From: Bacteroidota bacterium
GTDB taxonomy: Bacteria; Bacteroidota; Bacteroidia; Bacteroidales; Prolixibacteraceae
Length of the DNA stretch: 6,291 bases
Direction of reading: 5' to 3'
Assembly (NCBI GenBank): GCA_023488865.1
Contig: JAMDDG010000401.1
Location: 1 to 6,291 of the forward strand
The notes under the pieces are model-generated. The model did no database searches. It had not been told where the DNA came from and worked only from the letters and a program-made list of their open reading frames with translations. This document shows positions 1-4,752 of this stretch, one piece after another. Position numbers and translations under genes: made by a program. Positions within the stretch are counted from its first letter, which is position 1. Every line of letters begins with the position of its first letter.

Positions 1-312
1 GATACATTTGGAACTGCTGAAAGAGAACTTTCAGGAATAAACTGCATATTGAACGTTTTATCGCATGACTTGCAGGATATGCAGAAAGAATCGTATGTCT
101 TTAACCTGGGGGAAAATCATGTAATTGCCATTGGAAATGGGTTGAACGATGCGTTGATGGTAAAGTGTGCGGCGCTGGGAATTGTTGTCGTACAAAAAGA
201 AGGCGCTTCTATGGAAACTTTGCTAAATGCTGATATTGTATGCACCAATATTTTGGATGCCTTTGAATTGTTATTGAATCCACAAAGAATTGTGGCAACT
301 TTAAGAAAATAA
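1..312 (+). CDS. HAD-family hydrolase / soluble P-type-ATPase-like protein, 3' part only
   Basis: The frame is open from base 1 to a TAA at 310-312, so only the C-terminal 103 residues of a longer protein are present; the TTG at base 49 is not a credible start because coding continues upstream of it. The visible part begins DTFGTA, has a lysine in QKESYV (about residue 29, a candidate for the HAD motif III lysine) and the motif IV sequence GNGLND at residues 45-50 (bases 133-150), which in HAD enzymes binds the active-site Mg. The stretch that follows (KCAALGIVVVQKEGAS, then LLNADIVC) matches the end of the P-type ATPase-like HAD domain. No membrane segments are visible, which fits the small soluble ATPase-like HAD proteins, but the missing N-terminus, with the nucleophilic DxDxT motif, could change that. 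Substrate unknown. The enolase gene follows after 54 bp on the same strand. Confidence 0.8.
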   Translation, partial: DTFGTAERELSGINCILNVLSHDLQDMQKESYVFNLGENHVIAIGNGLNDALMVKCAALGIVVVQKEGASMETLLNADIVCTNILDAFELLLNPQRIVATLRK

Positions 313-366
313 AATTTCGCATTACTAGTAAATATCATTTATTAATAACTTGAAAAATAAACAATT

Positions 367-1647
367 ATGAAAATTTCAAAAGTAGAAGCAATGGAAATCC
401 TCGATTCAAGAGGAAACCCCACCGTGGAAGTAAATTTGGAACTGGAAGACGGCACCACAGCCCGCGCAATGGTTCCGAGCGGTGCATCAACAGGAGAGCG
501 CGAAGCCTGCGAACTGCGCGACGGCGATAAAAAAAGGTACGGTGGAAAAGGTGTATTGAAAGCCGTTGACAACGTGAACAGTATAATTGCCAAAGAAATT
601 GTTGGCAAAAGTTTCGTCAGCCAGCGCGAACTCGATTACCGGATGATTGAAATGGACGGCTCGTCCAACAAATCGAATTTGGGAGCAAATGCTATTCTTG
701 GCGTGTCAATGGCGTATGCCCGTGCCGAAGCCATGAGCGCCGGGATTCCGCTTTACCAGTATTTAGGCGGGAGCAATGCCCATTTGTTGCCCGTTCCGTG
801 CATGAATGTGATCAATGGTGGAAAACATGCCGACAATAACGTGGACTTTCAGGAATTTATGATTGCACCGCATGGTGCGCCCTCATTTACCGAATCAATC
901 CGCATGGGCGAGGAAGTGTTTCATGCCCTGAAAAGTGTGCTCAATGCCAAAGGGTACAGCACCGGTGTGGGCGATGAAGGTGGTTTTGCCCCCAACCTGA
1001 AATCGAACGAGGAAGCGGTTGAAGTTATTTTGGAAGCCATTGTCAAAGCCGGTTACAAACCGGGCGATGAGGTAAGTATTTGCCTCGATCCTGCCGCCAG
1101 CGAACTTTGGGAAGATGGGAAATACAAACTGTTCAAAAGCACCGGGAAATTGCTTACCAGCGACGAAATGATTCAGTTGTGGGAAAGTTGGACAGAACAA
1201 TATCCAATCGTTTTGCTTGAAGATGGTTTGGCCGAAAATGACTGGGAAGGCTGGGTAAATTTGACCAAAGCGCTTGGCAATAAAGTTGAACTCGTCGGCG
1301 ATGATATTTTCTGCACCAACAAAGTTATCCTGGCCGAAGGAATCAAAAGGGGTGTGGCCAATTCCATCCTTATAAAACTCAACCAGATTGGAACAGTTAC
1401 CGAAACGCTCGAAACCATTGAACTGGCCTACAAAAACGGGTATAACTGTTTTGTTTCGCACCGCAGCGGCGAAACGGTTGACAGTTTTATAGCCGACCTG
1501 ACTGTTGCCGTGAATGCCGGTCACCTGAAAACAGGTAGTGGTTGCCGCGGCGAACGCGTTGAAAAGTTTAACCAGTTGATGCGCATTGAGCACGAATTGG
1601 GCAAGAGTTCAAAATTTGCCGGAATTAAGGCATTTAAAAATGTTTAA
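367..1647 (+). CDS. eno: Enolase (phosphopyruvate hydratase)
   Basis: Complete 426-residue enolase, close to the usual 420-435. It interconverts 2-phosphoglycerate and phosphoenolpyruvate in cytoplasmic glycolysis and gluconeogenesis. The N-terminal cap has ILDSRGNPTVEV (11-22) and the mobile loop SGASTGE (38-44). The TIM-barrel residues can be placed: H154 in GGKHADNN, E163 in FQEFM, E204 in GDEGGFAP, Mg ligands D241 (CLDPAASE), E285 (LLEDG) and D312 (VGDD), catalytic K337 (ILIKLNQIG), H365 in SHRSGET and K388 in LKTGS. All expected catalytic positions are kept. The ATG at 367 starts the standard enolase N-terminus MKISKV; the leader is A-rich with no Shine-Dalgarno site, as is normal in Bacteroidota. 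Oddities: after KTGS it has GCRGER where most enolases have a form of xSRSDR, and the HADNNVDFQEFM stretch differs from the SHSDAPIAFQEFM type I recall for many Bacteroidota. Function is nonetheless secure. Confidence 0.98.
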   Translation: MKISKVEAMEILDSRGNPTVEVNLELEDGTTARAMVPSGASTGEREACELRDGDKKRYGGKGVLKAVDNVNSIIAKEIVGKSFVSQRELDYRMIEMDGSSNKSNLGANAILGVSMAYARAEAMSAGIPLYQYLGGSNAHLLPVPCMNVINGGKHADNNVDFQEFMIAPHGAPSFTESIRMGEEVFHALKSVLNAKGYSTGVGDEGGFAPNLKSNEEAVEVILEAIVKAGYKPGDEVSICLDPAASELWEDGKYKLFKSTGKLLTSDEMIQLWESWTEQYPIVLLEDGLAENDWEGWVNLTKALGNKVELVGDDIFCTNKVILAEGIKRGVANSILIKLNQIGTVTETLETIELAYKNGYNCFVSHRSGETVDSFIADLTVAVNAGHLKTGSGCRGERVEKFNQLMRIEHELGKSSKFAGIKAFKNV

Positions 1648-1655
1648 TCATTGTC

Positions 1656-1680
1656 AGGGAGGGACTTGATTGCCCTCCCT
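1656..1680 (+). terminator. GC-rich hairpin after eno, possible terminator
   Basis: A perfect 8-bp stem, AGGGAGGG (1656-1663) pairing with CCCTCCCT (1673-1680), encloses a 9-base loop and begins 8 bases after the enolase stop codon. The position suits transcription termination of eno. The sequence after it is AAAAATATTT rather than a clean T-run, so it is not a textbook intrinsic terminator; it could also stabilise the eno 3' end, with some read-through into the gene at 1695. Confidence 0.55.
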
Positions 1681-1694
1681 AAAAATATTTCCAG

Positions 1695-2111
1695 ATGAAG
1701 TTATTTAAAAAATCCCCCTGGGCGTTCATCATTTTGATTGGTGTAGTCAGCCTCTTTTCTGATATGACCCACGAAGGCGCACGTGGAATAACCGGTCCTT
1801 TTTTGGCTGCATTAGGTGCAAGTGGCGCCATTGTCGGGTTTGTTGCCGGTTTTGGCGGTTTTGGCGAACTCATGGGGGCCGGTTTTGCCGATTATCCGCT
1901 CATTGCTTTTCATTTCGAAAAAACTTCACAGGTTTCCACCGAAATGATCCCGGTGATGTATGCCGTTGCGATGGGTGTTGACGCGCTGGCTGCTCTTTTG
2001 ATGGACTGGTTGTACGATTTTTCCATTTCCGGACTGATTGCCTTCTCGTTAACCATTCAATTGGCTTCGGTCCCGTTTTTTATCAAGCTTTCGTATCAAA
2101 AACTAAAATAG
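1695..2111 (+). CDS. Internally deleted MFS transporter (mini-MFS or pseudogene)
   Basis: A 138-residue frame starting at ATG 1695. Residues 8-60 (PWAFIILIG, then DMTHEGARGITGPFLAALGASG, then GFGELMG) look like the first two helices of an MFS permease family whose members are normally about 400 residues. At about residue 61 the sequence jumps to AGFADYPLIAFHF and YAVAMGVDALAAL, which in full-length relatives I place around helices 7-8. At about residue 104 it jumps again to WLYDFSISGLIAFS, which resembles the last helix and C-terminus. Two blocks, roughly helices 3-6 and 9-11, therefore appear to be missing, yet the frame stays open and ends with a natural-looking basic tail. About four hydrophobic segments remain. 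It is unlikely to transport by the normal MFS mechanism. The domain assignment comes from recalled family sequences; the reading frame is seen directly. Alternatives are a decaying pseudogene, an expressed miniature membrane protein, or an assembly collapse. Confidence 0.6.
   Translation: MKLFKKSPWAFIILIGVVSLFSDMTHEGARGITGPFLAALGASGAIVGFVAGFGGFGELMGAGFADYPLIAFHFEKTSQVSTEMIPVMYAVAMGVDALAALLMDWLYDFSISGLIAFSLTIQLASVPFFIKLSYQKLK
1848..1865 (+). repeat. 9-bp perfect tandem duplication at the MFS deletion site
   Basis: GGTTTTGGC occurs twice head to tail (1848-1856 and 1857-1865), giving a doubled Gly-Phe-Gly in the protein. A third related copy, GGTTTTGCC, lies at 1881-1889, and the 10-mer GCCGGTTTTG is shared by 1845-1854 and 1878-1887. 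These short repeats flank the place where MFS helix 2 appears to be joined to helix 7, so they may mark slippage or short-homology recombination. Confidence 0.6.
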
Positions 2112-2116
2112 TTGCT

Positions 2117-2461
2117 TTGATAAAACTCAATCCAGATAGTAACTCTTTAGTCCCGTATAAATTGGCGAACCTTGAAAAACTGAATACTTCCGTTGAAGTT
2201 ACAGAAAAGTTACTTTACAAACGGGACGAATTTTATTTCAACAGGGTTTTCGTTTCTCTAAATAGCAGTATTTTAAACCACTCTTCCATTAATTTCAGCC
2301 AGGAGATATTAAACGATCCGCAATTTCTGACCAATGAACCCAAATACCGGGAAGCAAAAAAAAATGAAAAACTATACCGTTATAAGGTCACTTCGGATAA
2401 AAAACAGCAGGATGAAAACTACAGGTTTGGGAATTGCAGATCCAATTGCTTCCAACGGTAA
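2117..2461 (+). CDS. Unrecognised AT-rich frame, doubtful gene or fragment
   Basis: A 114-codon open frame begins 5 bp after the MFS-like stop. It has no ATG at all (only a TTG at its start), and in the upstream direction the frame stays open into the end of the MFS gene. The product would be hydrophilic, Asn/Lys/Ser rich, with no membrane segment, signal peptide or motif I recognise (for example LVPYKLANLEKL near the start and DKKQQDENY near the end). The DNA is clearly more AT-rich than the enolase and esterase genes around it. The last residues run over a relic of another gene on the minus strand (from 2451), which suggests the frame ends by accident. It may be a piece of a gene whose ends were lost, or non-coding. 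I do not assign a function. Confidence 0.22.
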   Translation: MIKLNPDSNSLVPYKLANLEKLNTSVEVTEKLLYKRDEFYFNRVFVSLNSSILNHSSINFSQEILNDPQFLTNEPKYREAKKNEKLYRYKVTSDKKQQDENYRFGNCRSNCFQR

Positions 2462-2663
2462 TATTTACCCCGGATATTCCTGCCATTTTTTTGCGTACAT
2501 CGAGCATAAACTCTTCACGCGGCCTTTCACCAAGCTTGAAGGTAACATCAATCTCAGCGCCATTTACACCCAAAGCATGTTCGTCAAGCTCAGCACGTCC
2601 CTGGCGGCGGGTTACCGATTTTACTTCAGGAACAGACATCAATGTTTTTTCAACCAGTGCACC
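2451..2663 (-). pseudogene. Internal fragment of a CzcA/CusA-family heavy-metal RND efflux pump
   Basis: Read on the minus strand from 2663, 71 codons without a stop spell a conserved middle segment of CzcA/CusA inner-membrane RND pumps: LVEKTLMSVPEVKSV, then TRRQGRAELDEHALGVN, AEIDVTFKL, PREEFMLDVRKKM and SGVNITVG. In intact pumps of more than 1000 residues this lies in the periplasmic porter region and is followed by QPIGHRIDHMLSGT, which is absent; after base 2451 the homology stops. Upstream, an in-frame TGA lies two codons before GALVEKT, and the preceding part of the pump is also absent. The relic is cut at both ends but not damaged inside, so it arose by deletion or rearrangement rather than slow point decay. 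It cannot encode a working transporter. No CzcB- or CzcC-like partner is seen nearby. Confidence 0.8.
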
Positions 2664-2785
2664 AAAGAATCAGTTTCTTTGCGTTCATAGCGCCGCACAA
2701 CAGTTTCTCGTCTCCCTCTTCCCTCTTCCAACGCCGGCCCGCAAATCCAACCCTTCGACCTGCTCAGGGACCGAATCCAAAATTC
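2664..2785. other. Non-coding or decayed stretch between the CzcA relic and the esterase
   Basis: No convincing gene. On the minus strand a short frame ending about 2644 reads ETVVRRYERKETDSLVHWLKKH then stop; it looks protein-like but I cannot name its family, and it overlaps the start of the CzcA relic in a different frame. The stretch also contains a pyrimidine-rich run with CCCTCTT repeated (about 2713-2729) and the REP-like palindrome at 2751-2769. Confidence 0.4.
2751..2769. repeat. REP-like imperfect palindrome downstream of the esterase gene
   Basis: CCCTTCGACCTGCTCAGGG is an imperfect inverted repeat (CCCT/AGGG and GA/TC pair around a small loop, with a two-base bulge). I recall very similar CCCTTCGAC-N-GCTCAGGG sequences as dispersed intergenic repeats in many bacterial genomes. 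It lies 17 bp beyond the esterase stop codon, a usual place for REP-type elements, where it may help termination or mRNA 3' end protection. Only one copy is in this window, so its repeat nature is inferred from memory. Confidence 0.5.
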
Positions 2786-3658
2786 CTACCGGTGAAACCC
2801 TTCCCCTATATATTCCAATCCTGTTGCCAAACCGCTTCTCCAGTAACTCCACTGGTGGGCGCCATCCCGGACACGGTATTCGTGGGGCAATCCAAGTTTG
2901 CGCATCTCAATGTGCAGCAAGGAATTTCCGTTAAAAAGAAAGTCATCATCCCCGCAATCGATCCAATAGCGGACGGTACGGAGCTTTTCCAGGGGGACAC
3001 TGTGGATCAAATCAAGCGGGCTGTTGGCTTTCCATGCTTCGGTAAGACGTTCCTCCCCCTTCAATCCTTTTCCGAAAATATTGCCAAAGAAACGATCATA
3101 GTCTTTGTCTGGCTGCTTCACAATCTCTTCATCCGAGAAGGTACCGGAACTCAGGGCAACGCAGGTAGAAAACAGTTCGGGGTGCCGCATCGAAATTTTC
3201 AGGGCGCCGTAACCGCCCATCGACAATCCGGCAATGGCCCTGAACTCTCTTTTGGCACGAATCCTGTACTCCTTCTCAATGGCCGGCATAAATTCCTGGG
3301 TAAAAACATCTTCCCAGTTGTCTTTTTTGTCGTAACTATTGCAATACCAGGTTACCCGTCCATCCGGGATAACCAGGATACAGGGAGGGACCTTCCCTTC
3401 AGCCACACCTTTGTCAACAATCTGGTTGGCCTGGCCAAACTGGATCCAGCCAGTCTCGTCATCCGAATAACCATGCAACAGATAGACGACAGGATAACTC
3501 CGCTGATTAACCGAATAATCAGCCGGCAGATAGACAGAATACTTCATTTTTACACCTGATTTTGAAGTAAATGTCAAAGATTCGATCACTTTTCCCCCTT
3601 GCGGGAAAGCGGTAAACGAGCAAAGCAGAAAACTGAGAAAAAGAAGCAGATTTTTCAT
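2786..3658 (-). CDS. Secreted alpha/beta-hydrolase, putative esterase (esterase D / CE1-like)
   Basis: A complete 290-residue protein with an N-terminal signal peptide: MKN, then a hydrophobic core LLLFLSFLLCSF, with likely cleavage near residues 17-20; the Cys at 13 is not in a convincing lipobox. The mature part fits the putative esterase family (PF00756 type, which includes feruloyl and acetylxylan esterases and S-formylglutathione hydrolase). It has YPVVYLLHGYSDDE (55-68) for the oxyanion side, the nucleophile S146 in GLSMGG (144-149), an acidic residue in CGDDDF (235-240, most likely D239) and H268 in GAHQWSYW. The triad is therefore complete. It probably acts in the periplasm or outside the cell on ester groups; the exact substrate cannot be read from the sequence, and acyl or feruloyl groups on glycans are a reasonable guess. 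It is divergent from the YeeE-rhaB operon, with its own -7 box at 3684-3691. The start ATG gives a perfect signal peptide, so it is well supported. Confidence 0.92.
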   Translation of the reverse strand: MKNLLLFLSFLLCSFTAFPQGGKVIESLTFTSKSGVKMKYSVYLPADYSVNQRSYPVVYLLHGYSDDETGWIQFGQANQIVDKGVAEGKVPPCILVIPDGRVTWYCNSYDKKDNWEDVFTQEFMPAIEKEYRIRAKREFRAIAGLSMGGYGALKISMRHPELFSTCVALSSGTFSDEEIVKQPDKDYDRFFGNIFGKGLKGEERLTEAWKANSPLDLIHSVPLEKLRTVRYWIDCGDDDFLFNGNSLLHIEMRKLGLPHEYRVRDGAHQWSYWRSGLATGLEYIGEGFHR

Positions 3659-3683
3659 TGGAAGAAAATTTCTTATTTTTCCA

Positions 3684-3691
3684 CAAATCTA
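3684..3691 (-). promoter_or_regulatory. Bacteroidota-type -7 promoter element for the esterase gene
   Basis: Read on the minus strand the sequence is TAGATTTG, an exact match to the Bacteroidota sigma-ABfr -7 consensus TAnnTTTG. It lies 25 bp upstream of the esterase ATG, predicting a leader of roughly 20 bases. No clear TTTG at -33 is visible. Confidence 0.55.
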
Positions 3692-3711
3692 ACAAAATCG
3701 TCTCGTTTTGC

Positions 3712-3719
3712 TATCTTTG
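3712..3719 (+). promoter_or_regulatory. Bacteroidota-type -7 promoter element for the YeeE-rhaB operon
   Basis: TATCTTTG matches the -7 consensus TAnnTTTG exactly and lies 34 bp upstream of the ATG at 3754, predicting a leader of about 28 bases. A good -33 TTTG is not seen at the usual distance; that area is occupied by the opposing -7 box. Like the opposite promoter, it is preceded almost directly by TTTTG. Confidence 0.6.
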
Positions 3720-3753
3720 GTTCCGGATTCTAATCAACTTAAAAACACACAAA

Positions 3754-4752
3754 ATGATGACACTCCTCTTTGGATTTATCTTCGGAGCACTGCTCCAAAG
3801 CGCCAAATTGAACCGTTTTGATACCATAAGCGGCATGGCTACCCTTGAAAATTACAAAGTTGCCAAGGCCATCGCGTTGGCAATTGGCGTAGGTGTGATC
3901 CTTTTAAATATTGAGATCGGCCTGGGGCTCGCCTCCTACCATCTTAAACCCCTGATCATGGTCGGGATTGTACTCGGCGGACTTATTTTTGGTACCGGGA
4001 TGGCCATTTTGGGATATTGTCCGGGAACCGTGATGGTCTCCGCTGGCGAAGGTTCGCTGGATGCCATGGTGGGTATCCTTGGTGGATTGGCAGGCGGGTT
4101 GTTTTACACGCTGATTTTGCCTTCTGTCAGTGGAATTCTTGGCCCAAATGTCGGAACTTTCTCCTTGTTCACCGCGCTGGGCAGTTCGCCAATGATCTTT
4201 TATCCGGTTATGGTCCTGTGCGGGTTGGCGTTTATCGCGGCAGCTTTTGTCATTCATCGTTTGGATAAAAGTCCGGATAAAAGCTGGATCATTGCCGGAA
4301 CCGGTATTGCCATCCTGAATGCTTTCGTTTTTTATTATGCCAACCGTCCCATCGGCGCTTCTACCTCTTTTCCCTATTTAGCAGACAATATTTTTGGGGC
4401 CGTAAACAACAATTATTTCAAACAAATCAGTGAACCAGGCAGTTGGGAGGTAATATTCCTGGCCGGTAGTTTTCTATCGGGATTGGTAATTTCGCTTTTG
4501 CGGAAAGATTTTAAGATCCGGATGATCCATGATAATTGGGAAAGATACAAAGGGAATAACTACGGGAAACGTGCTTTTTGGGCCTTTTTCGGCGGCTTTA
4601 TCCTGATTTTCGGCGCACGCATGGCTGGAGGCTGCACGTCAGGCCATATTATTTCAGGCGGGATGCAGCTGGCTGCCAGCAGCTTGGTATTTGCCGCCTT
4701 TGTATTTGCCGGATTGTTACTGACAGGTAAATTCTTCTATACCAGGAAATGA
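3754..4752 (+). CDS. YeeE/YedE-family membrane protein (putative sulfur-compound / thiosulfate permease)
   Basis: I choose the ATG at 3754 (332 residues). The frame is open further upstream to a TTG at 3658, but that would add 32 residues from the promoter region, and the predicted transcript start lies near 3726. The protein is strongly hydrophobic with about nine membrane segments and two related halves. Each half carries the family's cysteine motif: GYCPGT (87-92, C89) and GGCTSGH (292-298, C294). In the characterised YeeE from Spirochaeta thermophila, comparable cysteines line a thiosulfate path. The third cysteine of that protein, near residue 22, seems absent here (RFDTISG at 21-27). 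The hydrophilic linker between halves is about 195-230. It acts in the inner membrane; uptake of thiosulfate or a related sulfur compound is inferred from family only. Its stop codon overlaps the rhaB start, so the two are translated together. Confidence 0.88.
   Translation: MMTLLFGFIFGALLQSAKLNRFDTISGMATLENYKVAKAIALAIGVGVILLNIEIGLGLASYHLKPLIMVGIVLGGLIFGTGMAILGYCPGTVMVSAGEGSLDAMVGILGGLAGGLFYTLILPSVSGILGPNVGTFSLFTALGSSPMIFYPVMVLCGLAFIAAAFVIHRLDKSPDKSWIIAGTGIAILNAFVFYYANRPIGASTSFPYLADNIFGAVNNNYFKQISEPGSWEVIFLAGSFLSGLVISLLRKDFKIRMIHDNWERYKGNNYGKRAFWAFFGGFILIFGARMAGGCTSGHIISGGMQLAASSLVFAAFVFAGLLLTGKFFYTRK
4740..4752 (+). promoter_or_regulatory. Translational coupling site with weak Shine-Dalgarno
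   Basis: The YeeE stop TGA (4750-4752) and rhaB start ATG (4749-4751) share the four bases ATGA. AGGA at 4744-4747 sits only one base before the ATG, too close to be an ideal ribosome site, so rhaB translation probably depends on ribosomes finishing the upstream gene. Confidence 0.6.

Noticed and set aside
313..366. Search for an eno promoter in the short gap after the HAD gene
   Set aside because: The 54-bp gap is AT-rich but contains no exact TAnnTTTG match, so no promoter is called; eno may be read from upstream or from a weak site.
895..1593. 232-codon open frame on the minus strand inside eno
   Set aside because: It is fully antisense to a well-conserved enolase, and its product has no recognisable family; openness results from codon bias of eno.
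2334..2690. 118-codon plus-strand frame with ATG starts
   Set aside because: It is largely antisense to the recognisable CzcA segment and has no motif of its own.
2642..3559. 305-codon plus-strand frame across the esterase region
   Set aside because: It is the shadow of the minus-strand esterase, which has a signal peptide and a complete catalytic triad; the plus-strand product has no motif.
3658..3753. Upstream TTG start for the YeeE gene, adding 32 residues
   Set aside because: The extension lies across the divergent promoter region and ahead of the predicted transcript start; the ATG at 3754 begins the normal first helix of the family.
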